In this document: positions 34,479-43,390 of the stretch, piece after piece
How positions within the stretch are numbered: position 1 is the first letter of the stretch
Layout: the number at the start of each line of letters is the position of its first letter
Origin: REEB95 sp963810055
Lineage (GTDB): Bacteria; Pseudomonadota; Alphaproteobacteria; ATCC43930; CGMCC-115725
Length of the DNA stretch: 64,000 nucleotides
NCBI GenBank assembly: GCA_963810055.1
Contig: CAWEME010000028.1
Location: 1-64,000, forward strand
Reading direction: 5' to 3'
Program-made: the position numbers and the translations under genes
Notes under the pieces: generated by a model
Told to the model about the DNA's origin: nothing
What the model saw: only the letters and a program-made list of their open reading frames with translations
Database searches by the model: none

Positions 34479-35741
34479 TCATTCGCGCCGTAAGTGGTCA
34501 AACCGCTCTATTTGGCAAGTGCCCCATACCGTTTCAAAGAATGGGAGCAGAACTTTCCAAGTCGAAGTCTGAAAATCTTCAAGGATACCTTCCCACGTAA
34601 TGTCGTCCTTTACCGCTGATCCAAGGGGACCATTGTCCATCCACATTTTTCCTTCGGGTGGTGCCGGACGCTGAATTGGAAACCCATCAACTCCTGACAT
34701 GCCTGCAATCATTTGTATCGGCGGTTTCAGACCGAGATTATCTCGCATAAAACCGATATAACGATGTAATGCATGAGCATATTGCGGCTCAAAATACGGA
34801 ATCACTTTTCGCTGCGTCATACTGTTCCCATCGATAGCCCAAATTTCTCCTCGTTCAGAAATTTGAGTGATGATGTTCGCGGTATCTTGATCTCCTCCCC
34901 GTGCTTCAAATGTAACCGCGCCGTATTTATTGCCCGCGTTCCACGATCCCATGACCCTGCCAAAAGGTTCCAAACGGGCGGCGTCCATAATCTTTAACAA
35001 TTGCGCTGAGGTTTTGGAGGGAAACGGTTCGCTGGGAATGAGTCTGAGAAACAGTTGCGGACCATCATGCCATATAATTGGTTTAGGAGGCAGTTCACCC
35101 CATCGCCGATCAAGCTGTCGGCAAAGGATGTCCCCTTCGTTAAGAAAGCTTGATATACGGCTCTTCGGTCGCATCGGTTCAAACGAAGGACCTTTAGGAA
35201 TCCCTCTCAAAACCCCGCTTGCAACAACATTTCGAATTTCAATTGCCAGGGTTTCCGCCAACTGCGACTGAGCTTTTGCTTTTTGTTCTAACGTAGCATC
35301 TGAAGCAAGTGAGTAACTAATGGGCCTTCGCAAGTGGCGCATGTCGAAAGGTAACGCCTCGCCATGCATTTCACCAAAGGAGTTATTCATGACGGGAATA
35401 ATCCGTGGGCGCCCAACTTTTGAAAGCGCCCATCCATATTCGATCAATACGTTCGGGTTGGGAACTAAGCGACCGTTCTCAGATTTTCCGATGAATGTAA
35501 GATCGGGAACGAATATTGCGCATCTCTCGATCTTATCAAGTATCGTATTGACGATTTCAGGAGTGCCTGGAACGTCCTTGGTATCCCTGTCTACCGTAAA
35601 CTGTGAATCGCGCTGTGCCTCTTCCACGTTTAGGTCAGCAAATGCTAGGCGAATTGCCTTTTCGAGGGTTTCTTCGATGAAACTATGGTTGATTTCTGAT
35701 GGCGTGTCGCTTTGCCATGAGTAGAAGATTGTTTGCGTCAT
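34479..35741 (-). CDS. TIR-like nucleotide-binding domain protein, putative defence
   Basis: A 420-residue protein. The N-terminal 170 residues start FYSWQSDTPSEINHSFIEE, continue with DRDTKDVPGTPEIVNTIL and end PNPNVLIEYGWALSKVGRP, a pattern matching predicted nucleotide-binding TIR-like proteins. The Glu in NVLIEYGWA is the likely catalytic residue for NAD cleavage. The remaining 250 residues are not recognised and may be a sensor. Base composition is AT-richer than in the flanks, and the gene stands alone between DUF2125 and nrdJ, suggesting a single-gene defence cargo. The defence role is inferred. Confidence 0.6.
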   Translation of the reverse strand: MTQTIFYSWQSDTPSEINHSFIEETLEKAIRLAFADLNVEEAQRDSQFTVDRDTKDVPGTPEIVNTILDKIERCAIFVPDLTFIGKSENGRLVPNPNVLIEYGWALSKVGRPRIIPVMNNSFGEMHGEALPFDMRHLRRPISYSLASDATLEQKAKAQSQLAETLAIEIRNVVASGVLRGIPKGPSFEPMRPKSRISSFLNEGDILCRQLDRRWGELPPKPIIWHDGPQLFLRLIPSEPFPSKTSAQLLKIMDAARLEPFGRVMGSWNAGNKYGAVTFEARGGDQDTANIITQISERGEIWAIDGNSMTQRKVIPYFEPQYAHALHRYIGFMRDNLGLKPPIQMIAGMSGVDGFPIQRPAPPEGKMWMDNGPLGSAVKDDITWEGILEDFQTSTWKVLLPFFETVWGTCQIERFDHLRRE

Positions 35742-35776
35742 CGGTCAAATAATTGATCTAGGTTAGCGATCTTTAA

Positions 35777-38089
35777 TTACACGCATTTGGAATAGTCGCA
35801 GGCGGTGCACTGGTCGCAATCCTCGATGCGGATCAGCGCCGCCTGGCCGCATTTGGGGCATTGGCCCAAACGCGCCGTCCCGCCCCCGGGCAGATTGGCC
35901 ACCTGGCGCAGCGCCTCGACCGCGGCGGGGGCGGTTCGCGGCTGGATGAACCCGATCTCGATCATGTGCTGCTCGACCACGTTGCCGAGCGCCGCCAGCA
36001 AGGAGGGCACGTAGCGCCCCTCCATCCAGGCGCCGCCGCGCGGATCGAACACCGCCTTCAATTCCTCGACCACGAAGGAAACGTCGCCGCCGCGGCGGAA
36101 CACCGCGCTGATCATGCGCGTCAGCGCCACGGTCCAGGCGTAATGCTCCATGTTCTTGGAATTGATGAAGATCTCGAAGGGCCGCACGCGGCCGTCCTGG
36201 ACGATGTCGTTGATGGTGATGTAAAGCGCGTGCTCGGTCTGCGGCCAGTTGATCTTGTAGGTCTTGCCTTGCAGCTCCTCGGGCCGGTTCAAGGGCTGGG
36301 TCATGTAGACGATGCCGGCCCCGGCATCGGCGGGCTTGGGCGCCGGCTTCGGCGCGGGCAGGGGCAATTCGGCCTGGGGCACCGGCTTCGGTTCCTTCTT
36401 CACCTCCAGCACCGCGCCGGTGACTTCGTTCGGGCGATAGGTGGTGCAGCCCTTGCAGCCCAGCTCGTAGGCCTGGAGATAGACGTCCTTGAAGCGCTCG
36501 AACGGGAAATCCACCGGCACGTTGATGGTCTTGGAGATCGAGCTGTCGACGTATTTCTGCGCCGCCGCCTGCATCACCACGTGGTCGGAAGGCGCCAAGG
36601 ATTGCGCGTCGACGAAACAATCGGGCAAGGGCGCGGTTTCGCCCTTCAAGCGGCGATAGAGGCGGTAGGCGTGGTCGCTCACCTCCTCCTCGCGCCGGGA
36701 GCCGTCCGGCATCAGCACGTTGCGGCTGTATTTGAAGCTGAACACCGGCTCGATCCCCGAGGAGACGTTGTCGGCGAAAATCGAGATGGTTCCGGTGGGC
36801 GCGATCGAAGTGAGCAGCGCGTTGCGGATGCCGTGCCTGGCTATCGCCTCGCGCACGTCCTTGTCGAGGCGTTTGATCTTTTCGCCGGCGGGATATTTGT
36901 CCTTGTCGTAAAGCGGGAAGGCGCCTTTTTCGGCCGCGAGCTCGGCCGAGGCGAGGTAAGCCGCGCGCTCGACCGCCTTGAGCCAGGTTTCGGTGAGCTG
37001 GACCGCCTTGGCCGCGCCGTAACGCTGGCCGCAGGCGATCAAGGCGTCGGCCAGGCCGGTGACGCCCAGGCCGATGCGCCGCTTGGCCTTGGCCTCATGC
37101 GCCTGTTCCGGCAAGGGAAAGCGCGAGACGTCGACCACGTTGTCCATCATGCGCACGGCCAGCGGCACCAGCTTTTCCAGCTCCGCCATGTCGAGCCGCG
37201 CCTTGTCGGTGAAGGGCTCCAGCACCAGCGCCGCCAGATTGATCGAGCCCAACAGGCAGGCGCCGTAAGGCGGCAGCGGCTGCTCGCCGCAGGGGTTGGT
37301 GGCGCTGATGGTCTCGCAGTAATAAAGGTTGTTGAGCCGGTTGATGCGGTCGATGAAGATCACGCCCGGCTCGGCATAGGTGTAGGTCGCGCGCATGATC
37401 CGCTCCCACAGCTCGCGCGCCTTCACCACCTTGAAGGTTTCGCCGGCGAAGGACAGCTCCCAGGGCGCGTCCTCTATCACCGCCTGCATGAAGGCGTCGG
37501 TGACCAGCACGGACAGGTTGAACATGCGCAAGCGGCCGGCCTCGCGCTTGGCTTCGATGAAGGCCTCGATGTCGGGATGGTCGCAGCGCAACGTCGCCAT
37601 CATCGCGCCGCGGCGGTAACCCGCGCTCATGATGGTGCGGCACATCGCGTCCCACACGTCCATGAAGGAAAGCGGGCCCGAGGCGTCGGCGCCGACGCCT
37701 TTCACCGGCGCGCCCTTGGGCCGCAACGTCGAGAAATCGTAGCCGATGCCGCCGCCCTGCTGCATGGTGAGCGCGGCCTCGCGCAGATGCTCGAAGATGC
37801 CGGACATGTCGTCCGGGATCGTGCCCATGACGAAGCAGTTGAAGAGGGTGACGTTGCGCCCGGTGCCCGCGCCGGCCAAGACGCGGCCGGCCGGCAGGAA
37901 CTTGAAATCGGACAGCGCCTGGTAGAAGCGCCCGGCCCAGAGGGAGGGATCGGTTTCGGGTTCGGCCAATGCCTCGGCGACGCGCCGCCAGCTATCCTCG
38001 ATGGTCTTATCCACAGCGGCGCCATCGGGGCCTTTGAGGCGGTATTTCATGTCCCAGATCTGCTGCGAGATCGAGGCGATGGCGGGCAT
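35777..38089 (-). CDS. nrdJ: Adenosylcobalamin-dependent ribonucleotide reductase (class II)
   Basis: A 770-residue class II reductase that makes deoxyribonucleotides using coenzyme B12, so it works with or without oxygen. It has MQQGGGIGYDFS, SATNPCGEQPLPPYG with the active-site Cys, SIAPTGTISI for nucleotide binding and a C-terminal CPKCGQ...CDQCTACDYSKC zinc ribbon that reduces the active site. I choose ATG 38089 (MPAIASIS), although an ATG 45 bases upstream is in frame. The cobalamin adenosyltransferase at 56.2 kb fits its cofactor need. Confidence 0.93.
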   Translation of the reverse strand: MPAIASISQQIWDMKYRLKGPDGAAVDKTIEDSWRRVAEALAEPETDPSLWAGRFYQALSDFKFLPAGRVLAGAGTGRNVTLFNCFVMGTIPDDMSGIFEHLREAALTMQQGGGIGYDFSTLRPKGAPVKGVGADASGPLSFMDVWDAMCRTIMSAGYRRGAMMATLRCDHPDIEAFIEAKREAGRLRMFNLSVLVTDAFMQAVIEDAPWELSFAGETFKVVKARELWERIMRATYTYAEPGVIFIDRINRLNNLYYCETISATNPCGEQPLPPYGACLLGSINLAALVLEPFTDKARLDMAELEKLVPLAVRMMDNVVDVSRFPLPEQAHEAKAKRRIGLGVTGLADALIACGQRYGAAKAVQLTETWLKAVERAAYLASAELAAEKGAFPLYDKDKYPAGEKIKRLDKDVREAIARHGIRNALLTSIAPTGTISIFADNVSSGIEPVFSFKYSRNVLMPDGSRREEEVSDHAYRLYRRLKGETAPLPDCFVDAQSLAPSDHVVMQAAAQKYVDSSISKTINVPVDFPFERFKDVYLQAYELGCKGCTTYRPNEVTGAVLEVKKEPKPVPQAELPLPAPKPAPKPADAGAGIVYMTQPLNRPEELQGKTYKINWPQTEHALYITINDIVQDGRVRPFEIFINSKNMEHYAWTVALTRMISAVFRRGGDVSFVVEELKAVFDPRGGAWMEGRYVPSLLAALGNVVEQHMIEIGFIQPRTAPAAVEALRQVANLPGGGTARLGQCPKCGQAALIRIEDCDQCTACDYSKCV

Positions 38090-38180
38090 GGCTGAAAACT
38101 TTCCGGATTCCAAGGCGATAAAAGCGCCGCGCATGACGGCGGCGCGGCTTAAGAACCTAATATAGTCCGTTCCCTATCCG

Positions 38181-38270
38181 TTTTCCACCGTAGCCGGAAA
38201 AGCCTTTTCCCCGCTATCCACCTGGGGCCGGGGCTTCGGTCAAATGTTACAATCCACAGGGTTATGCACA
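38181..38270. promoter_or_regulatory. DnaA-box-like sites upstream of nrdJ
   Basis: TTATGCACA (38262-38270) matches the DnaA consensus TTATNCACA exactly. TTTTCCACC (38181-38189) and CTATCCACC (38214-38222) match at seven of nine positions. Three same-direction sites in 90 bases before a reductase gene suggest replication-linked control, as known for some nrd promoters. I saw no NrdR box pair. Confidence 0.4.
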
Positions 38271-38279
38271 GGACCGGTT

Positions 38280-39167
38280 TCAGCTGAACCCATGGGGGAA
38301 GTTAATCAGCCTCAACCACTTCGGCGGTAAACCATTCGCCGCCCCTTTGGGCGGATGCCAATTGTTGAACAAGCGCCAATCGCGGCGCGCGTCGAACTTA
38401 TTTCGCGCGTTCCCAAGTTCCATGAAGCGGTGGGCTTGCATCATGGTAGTGCCGTCGAAATTGAGCGGCGTCGTATAGAACACCACGGATACGACGCGAG
38501 TATGGGAGAGGAAGAATTCATTCGTCGGGCGCAGGAAGGTATCCAGGTGGCCAGAAACTTCCAACCAACTCGGGGGGAACTTAACCAACACAATTCCGGG
38601 CCACTCCTCGGGCAACTGCCCGTGAGCCTTTTTCAGCGCGTTCGAAATCGTGTTCTCGCTGAGCGGCGTGGATTCGATCTTGCACTTGGCGTCCGCGCAC
38701 ACCTTCAAACCGTCTGGGAACGTGATCTCGTAATCGTAATCGCTTCGCTTTACCCCCGTGGGTTCAACGAAACGGAACGGCCAGTCGTTGATGTAGAGCA
38801 TGCCCGCGATGGCAAGCTCGGCCAGTGTCGGCTCCACGTCACCGTCCCGCAGACGACGGATGCACGAATCAAACCCCTCGATATGCTGGAGGTTTAAAAG
38901 CATTTCGCCTAGGTCCACGAGCTTTTGACCGCTAACCGCCGCCAGACCTTCGTCTCCCTCGATCTGGAGCCGGAGCGGCCCAGGGCGTGTCTTGAACGGG
39001 CTCGCATGCCTATTGACCCACTCGCCGCCCATGAAATGGTTCACCAGCCGCATTGCTGTCACGAAATTAATCGCCGGTTGCCGGGATAAAATCTCGGCCG
39101 GATACGTCGGCAATAGGTCCACCAGGGACTGCCAAGAGACGCGAGCGATTGGGTTTGTTGATGACAT
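38280..39167 (-). CDS. Hypothetical protein with possible PD-(D/E)XK-like core
   Basis: A 295-residue protein starting MSSTNPIARVSW. Near residue 145, DYDYEITFPDGL then VCADAKCKIE gives an acidic-strand-then-D-x-K pattern that could be a nuclease-fold core. Later the protein has EEWPGIVLVKFPPSWL and WRLFNNWHPPKGA. It is AT-richer than its neighbours and lies between nrdJ and plsC, so it may be an inserted accessory gene. The nuclease reading is weak. Confidence 0.5.
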   Translation of the reverse strand: MSSTNPIARVSWQSLVDLLPTYPAEILSRQPAINFVTAMRLVNHFMGGEWVNRHASPFKTRPGPLRLQIEGDEGLAAVSGQKLVDLGEMLLNLQHIEGFDSCIRRLRDGDVEPTLAELAIAGMLYINDWPFRFVEPTGVKRSDYDYEITFPDGLKVCADAKCKIESTPLSENTISNALKKAHGQLPEEWPGIVLVKFPPSWLEVSGHLDTFLRPTNEFFLSHTRVVSVVFYTTPLNFDGTTMMQAHRFMELGNARNKFDARRDWRLFNNWHPPKGAANGLPPKWLRLINFPHGFS

Positions 39168-39240
39168 GCCGGATTTTAGCATCTCCGGCTATTGCACAAG
39201 AAGTCTAGTTTTCAGGGCTTGCTGTGCAAAGTCACAGGTC

Positions 39241-39966
39241 TCAGGCCCCCTTGGCGCGCGCCTCGGCCACCAGCCGCGAAGTGGCATATTCGATCTCGGT
39301 CCGCAGCTTTTCCATCATGGCGTGGCGCTCGAGACCGGGCGATATCGCGGGCAGGATTTCGACCAGCACGGTGCCGGGCCGGCGCAGGAATCCCCGCCGC
39401 TTCCAGAACAGGCCGGAATTGAGCGCCACCGGCACCAGGGGCAGATCGAGATACTGGTAAAGCGCGGCCACGCCCGGCAGATAAGGCCGCGTCTCGTCCA
39501 CGGCGCTGCGCGTGCCTTCGGGAAAGATCGTGATCTTGCGGCCCTGGGCCTTGACCCGGGCGGCATCCGCCAGCATGCGCTTCAGGGCGCGCGCACCGGC
39601 GCCGCGGTCGATGGCGATCGAGCCCGCCTTCATCGAGTACCAGCCGTAGAACGGAATCCAGGCGAGCTCGCGCTTGACGATCGACGCCACGTCGCCGAAC
39701 AGCACCGTCATGGCGATGGCGTCCCAGGCCGATTGATGCTTCATCGCGACGATCGCGGGTCCTTCCGGCAGATGCTCGCGCCCGCGCAGCTCGTAATCGA
39801 GCCCGCAGATGATCCGCAGCAGCACCAGCACGCCGCGCGACCAGAAGGTGCCGAAGCGCATCACGGTACGGCGCGACGCCAGCAGCAGCGGCAGCCCGGC
39901 GATCCCGAGCAAAGCCGTCCAAATCAGGAAGGCGATCTGATAAACGAGCGAACGCAGGAAGAGCAA
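39241..39966 (-). CDS. plsC: 1-acyl-sn-glycerol-3-phosphate acyltransferase
   Basis: A PlsC-family acyltransferase, about 241 residues, that makes phosphatidic acid at the inner membrane. An N-terminal membrane helix (LVYQIAFLIWTALLGIAG) precedes the HX4D motif (KHQSAWD). The substrate motif FPEGTR and the VPVALNSG segment follow. The true start is unclear. I use TTG at 39966, which overlaps the ydcF end by no base and leaves an 11-base gap. The longer open frame upstream is antisense-like to ydcF. Confidence 0.88.
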   Translation of the reverse strand: MLFLRSLVYQIAFLIWTALLGIAGLPLLLASRRTVMRFGTFWSRGVLVLLRIICGLDYELRGREHLPEGPAIVAMKHQSAWDAIAMTVLFGDVASIVKRELAWIPFYGWYSMKAGSIAIDRGAGARALKRMLADAARVKAQGRKITIFPEGTRSAVDETRPYLPGVAALYQYLDLPLVPVALNSGLFWKRRGFLRRPGTVLVEILPAISPGLERHAMMEKLRTEIEYATSRLVAEARAKGA

Positions 39967-39977
39967 AGCCGCGCCCC

Positions 39978-40556
39978 TTACTGCGCCGGGGCGGGCAGGC
40001 TTTGCCGCAACAGCACCACCAAATATTTCACGTATTCCTCGGCGACCAGGCTGGCCGTGCCGGGCCATTCCCACCATTCGCCCTGCTTGACGTTTTCGGC
40101 GAAGACCGGGTTGGGGATGATGGATATCTCCGGCATGGCGGCGGAGAATTCCCGCAGGCTGCGCGGCATGTGATAGGCCGAGGTCACCAACCGCAGCGAA
40201 TGAAATCCCTGCGCGCGCATCCAAAGGGCGGTTTCGAGCGCGTTGCCGCGGGTGTCGGCGGCCTCGTGGCCGAGCACGATCTTGTCCGCCAGGGTCCCGT
40301 CCGCGCCCGCCGTCTTCAGCAATTCCGGCACCTCGAGGCCGCTATGGACGCCGGAGATGAACAGCATCTTGGCCTTGCCCGCCGCCAGCAATTGGAGCCC
40401 GGTTTCGATCCGCTGGCTGCCGCCAGTCAGCACGACGATGGCGTCGGTCTGGCTGTCGGGATCGGCGACGCTGTCGGGGATCAAGCCCGCGAAATAGACC
40501 AAGCCGCCGAGCCAGAGCGCCGCGAGCACGAGAAAAAGCTGGAACAGGCGTTTCAT
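39978..40556 (-). CDS. YdcF family (DUF218) protein
   Basis: A 192-residue protein with an N-terminal membrane helix (LFQLFLVLAALWLGGLVYF). The DUF218 core IVVLTGGSQRIETGLQLL, FISGVHSG and RGNALETALWMRAQG, with a LVTSAYHMPRSL segment, follows. Family members are periplasm-facing and linked with envelope carbohydrate metabolism. It sits between ftsX and plsC in an apparent operon with short spacing. Confidence 0.88.
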   Translation of the reverse strand: MKRLFQLFLVLAALWLGGLVYFAGLIPDSVADPDSQTDAIVVLTGGSQRIETGLQLLAAGKAKMLFISGVHSGLEVPELLKTAGADGTLADKIVLGHEAADTRGNALETALWMRAQGFHSLRLVTSAYHMPRSLREFSAAMPEISIIPNPVFAENVKQGEWWEWPGTASLVAEEYVKYLVVLLRQSLPAPAQ

Positions 40557-40563
40557 GATTTCC

Positions 40564-41544
40564 TCACGGCAAACGCAACAGCGTGGCCAGCACGGTGAGC
40601 CGCGCCGTCAGCCCGGCGACCAGCCCGGCCGCCAGCGGCAATGCCGCCAGCGCCAGCCAGTTCCAGCCCTTCAAATGCAGCGCGGGAATGAGATTGACCG
40701 CGTCGCCGAGGAAGGTGGAGGCCGACGCGGCATGGCCCAGCGCCAACAGCGCCAATCCCGACAGCAGCAATCCGGCGGCGCCGCCGACCAAGCCCAGACG
40801 CAGCGCCTCGCGCTCGAACTGATGCGCGATATAACCGTCGCGCGCGCCCATCAGGTGCAACAGCTCGATCGCCTCGCGGTGGACCAAAAGGCCGGTGCGG
40901 GTGACGAACATCACCGTCAGCACCGCCACCGTCCCGATCAGCGCCAGGATGACCAGCGCGGTGAGCTGGACCGAGCGCGCGAACAGGAACAGCCGGCCCA
41001 GCCACAGCCGGTGGTCGTCGATCACCGCGCCGGGCGCCACGGCGGCGAGCTTCGCCTGGAGCGCGGCCAGATCGGGCGGGGCTCCGGCCGAGAGCCGGAC
41101 ATCGATCAGCCGGGGCAGGTCGAGATCCTCGGGCGTCAGCGCGTCGCCGAGGAAAGGCGCGATCAGCCTGGCGACATCGTCGCGACCGAGCGGCTCGGCG
41201 GCGCCGATGCCGGGCGTCGCCCGCAACAGCGCCAGCGCCGCCGCAAGGTCGTTAGTTTGGCCAGCCTTCGCTGGCGGGGCATCATTATTCCGCGCCGGGT
41301 TTTTATTCGGGTTGGTCTTTACCTTCGCGCTCGATACCGGAGCCGGTACGGGGGCGGGAAGGGGCGGCAGCTCGACGGTCAAGGTTCCCGCGAGACTCGC
41401 ATCCCAGCCTTCGAGCGCGTGTTGCAGCGTCATCACCGCGGCCAGCGACAACGCCGCCAGAAACACCATCAGCGCCACCAGCCAGGGCATGAAACGCGCG
41501 GCGCCGCCGCGGTCGAAGGGAATGGCGGGGCTCGGGCTTTTCAC
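40564..41544 (-). CDS. ftsX: Cell division protein FtsX
   Basis: A 326-residue membrane protein with four predicted helices: near residues 18-42, then 195-215, 250-270 and 295-320. The extracytoplasmic domain between the first two helices carries a proline/alanine-rich low-complexity insert (PLPAPVPAPVSS). With FtsE it forms the ABC-like complex that activates septal cell-wall hydrolases. It overlaps ftsE by four bases (ATGA). Confidence 0.88.
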   Translation of the reverse strand: MKSPSPAIPFDRGGAARFMPWLVALMVFLAALSLAAVMTLQHALEGWDASLAGTLTVELPPLPAPVPAPVSSAKVKTNPNKNPARNNDAPPAKAGQTNDLAAALALLRATPGIGAAEPLGRDDVARLIAPFLGDALTPEDLDLPRLIDVRLSAGAPPDLAALQAKLAAVAPGAVIDDHRLWLGRLFLFARSVQLTALVILALIGTVAVLTVMFVTRTGLLVHREAIELLHLMGARDGYIAHQFEREALRLGLVGGAAGLLLSGLALLALGHAASASTFLGDAVNLIPALHLKGWNWLALAALPLAAGLVAGLTARLTVLATLLRLP

Positions 41545-42248
41545 GACATCACCGCAGCGCGTTCGGTTGGGACGGGCTGGCGCATCAATTCGCCGTTTTC
41601 GAGATGCAGCACCGGACGGCCGGCGCGCGCCGCCAGCCCCGCATTGTGGGTGGCGATCACCAGCGTGGTGCCGAGCTTGTTCATCTGCTCGAACAGGTGC
41701 AGCAGCCGCAAGGCCATGGCGTCGTCGACATTGCCGGTCGGCTCGTCGGCGATCAAGAGACTAGGGCTGGCAATGACCGCGCGCGCGATGGCGATGCGCT
41801 GCTGCTCGCCGCCCGAGAGCGTGGGCGGCCGCGCTTCCAGCTTGTCGGCCAGCCCGACCCATTCCAGCAGCTCGCGCACATTGTTGCGCAGCTTCGACTC
41901 GGGGGTTCCGGCGACTCGCAAGGGCAGCGCCACGTTGTCGAAGGCCGACAGATGCGGAATCAGGCGGAAATCCTGGAACACGATGCCGATCTTGCGCCGC
42001 AAGGGCGTCAACTCGCGCCGCGCCAGCCCGGACAGATCCTTGCCGAACAGCGAAATCAGGCCGCGCGACGGGCGTTCGGCGAGGTAGATCAGGCGCAATA
42101 GGGTGGTCTTGCCGGCGCCCGAGGGGCCGGTGAGGAAATGGAACGAGCCCGGCTCGAGGCTCAGGGAGATGTCGCGCAGCACCTCCGGCCCCCGGCCGTA
42201 TCGCATGCCGACATTCTCGAACCGCACCATCGCGGCAAAGGATGACAT
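41541..42248 (-). CDS. ftsE: Cell division ATP-binding protein FtsE
   Basis: A 235-residue ABC ATPase. The Walker A motif GPSGAGKTT is near residue 45, the signature LSGGEQQRIAIARA near 143 and the Walker B LLIADEPTGNVD near 163, with THN as the switch His region. VRFENVGMRYGRGPEVL is the usual FtsE opening. ATG at 42248 (MSSFAAM) or 42230 is possible. It powers FtsX. Confidence 0.93.
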   Translation of the reverse strand: MSSFAAMVRFENVGMRYGRGPEVLRDISLSLEPGSFHFLTGPSGAGKTTLLRLIYLAERPSRGLISLFGKDLSGLARRELTPLRRKIGIVFQDFRLIPHLSAFDNVALPLRVAGTPESKLRNNVRELLEWVGLADKLEARPPTLSGGEQQRIAIARAVIASPSLLIADEPTGNVDDAMALRLLHLFEQMNKLGTTLVIATHNAGLAARAGRPVLHLENGELMRQPVPTERAAVMS

Positions 42249-42308
42249 GTCGCGCGCTTGCCCGTAAAGGTCGCAACGCCCTATAAACGGGCCTGCCATG
42301 GAAACGCC

Positions 42309-43112
42309 ATGATCGTCACCTGTCCCGCCTGTTCCACCCGCTATCTCGTCGACGAGCAGAATCTCGGCGCGACCGGCCGGATGGTGCGTTGCAGCCAATG
42401 CGGCCACAGCTGGTACGAAGCGCCCCCGGCGGGAGAGCCGTTGCGCGTCGACCTGTCCGAGCCGGAGGCGCCGCCGCCCTTGCCCGGCGAACGCCGCGGC
42501 CTGCCGGTGGTGACCAAGCAACGCCGCGCCGGCGGCGGCTGGGGCAAGGCCTTGGCGATCCTGTTCCTGGCGCTGGTGGTGCTGGTCGGGGGCGCCGTGG
42601 GTTTCGCGATCCTGGAGCGCGCGCGCATCATGGCGCATGTGCCGGCGACGCGGCCCTACTATGCCCGTCTCGAATCGCTGCTGACCTCGCCGCTGCAGTT
42701 TTTCCAGCGTCAGCCGAATCTCGCCCCGTTGCAACAGGAGCGGCCGGACCAGACTCGAGGCCCGGCCCCGAGCCCGGCCCCGAGCCCGGCGCCGAGCCAG
42801 ACTCAGACGCCGGCTCCGGCTCCGGCCGGGGGCGGGCTGGTCATCCAGGGACTGGCGCCCAAGCGCGCGACGGAAAACAACATTCCGGTGCTGGTGATCA
42901 GCGGCCAGATCGTCAATTCCTCATCCGTGTTGCAGGTGGTGCCGCGGCTCCGGGTGACCTTGCACGACGCCAAGGACAACACCGTCGCCTCCTGGACCTT
43001 CGCGCCCGACCAGGCGAGCCTGCCGCCCGGCGGCAGCGAGAGTTTCGAGACCTCGATGGCGCAGCCGAGCGATCTCGCCTCGGGCGTGGTCGTGACCTTC
43101 GAGAACCAATAA
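42309..43112 (+). CDS. MJ0042 zinc-ribbon/DUF3426 membrane protein
   Basis: A 267-residue protein. The N-terminal MJ0042-type ribbon has CPAC and CSQCGHSW zinc ligands. One membrane helix follows (ALAILFLALVVLVGG), then a Pro/Ala-rich linker of repeated PAPS units and a DUF3426-like domain (LVISGQIVNSSS, PRLRVTLHDAKDN). It is divergent from ftsE, a conserved alphaproteobacterial arrangement. The function is unknown but is probably envelope-related. Confidence 0.85.
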   Translation: MIVTCPACSTRYLVDEQNLGATGRMVRCSQCGHSWYEAPPAGEPLRVDLSEPEAPPPLPGERRGLPVVTKQRRAGGGWGKALAILFLALVVLVGGAVGFAILERARIMAHVPATRPYYARLESLLTSPLQFFQRQPNLAPLQQERPDQTRGPAPSPAPSPAPSQTQTPAPAPAGGGLVIQGLAPKRATENNIPVLVISGQIVNSSSVLQVVPRLRVTLHDAKDNTVASWTFAPDQASLPPGGSESFETSMAQPSDLASGVVVTFENQ

Positions 43113-43136
43113 AGCCCCATCACGCTAACGGCTCCT

Positions 43137-43220
43137 GTCATGGCCGGGCTTGGCCCGGCCATCCACGGATTTCTTAGGGGTATAAGGCATGGATGCCCGG
43201 AACAAGTCCGGGCATGACGA
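43137..43220. repeat. REP-like element (GTCATGGCCGGG type)
   Basis: An inverted repeat made of GTCATGGCCGGGCTTGGCCC with an inner perfect GGCCGGGC/GCCCGGCC stem, and a partner ATGCCCGGAACAAGTCCGG ending GGCATGACG. Such elements are frequent in alphaproteobacteria. Confidence 0.75.
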
Positions 43221-43282
43221 TGGAAAAAGAGCCGCCCTAAAATTCCTTCAGCAGGCGGGCGGCGGGTGAGGGATTCCTCTTG

Positions 43283-43390
43283 GCTTCGCACGACGCCTCG
43301 GGCCTGAAGGATCGGCCCTGGGCTGTGCTACGCATTTTGGCTTCGCACGACGCCTCGGGCCTGAAGGATCGGCCCTCGGCTGTGCTACGC
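43283..43390. repeat. Two tandem GCTTCGCAC/GTGCTACGC repeats
   Basis: Two nearly identical tandem copies differing by one base in the core (GGCCCTGGG and GGCCCTCGG). The second ends exactly where the TIGR02302 stop codon begins. These are the cleanest reference copies of the family. Confidence 0.85.

Noticed and set aside
35861..38095. 744-codon plus-strand open frame antisense to nrdJ
   Set aside because: It is a GC-rich shadow rich in Arg, Gly and His with no domain; nrdJ on the other strand carries all reductase motifs.
38181..38270. Replication origin
   Set aside because: Only three weak-to-good DnaA-like sites, with no AT-rich unwinding region and no origin-linked genes; a promoter role is more likely.
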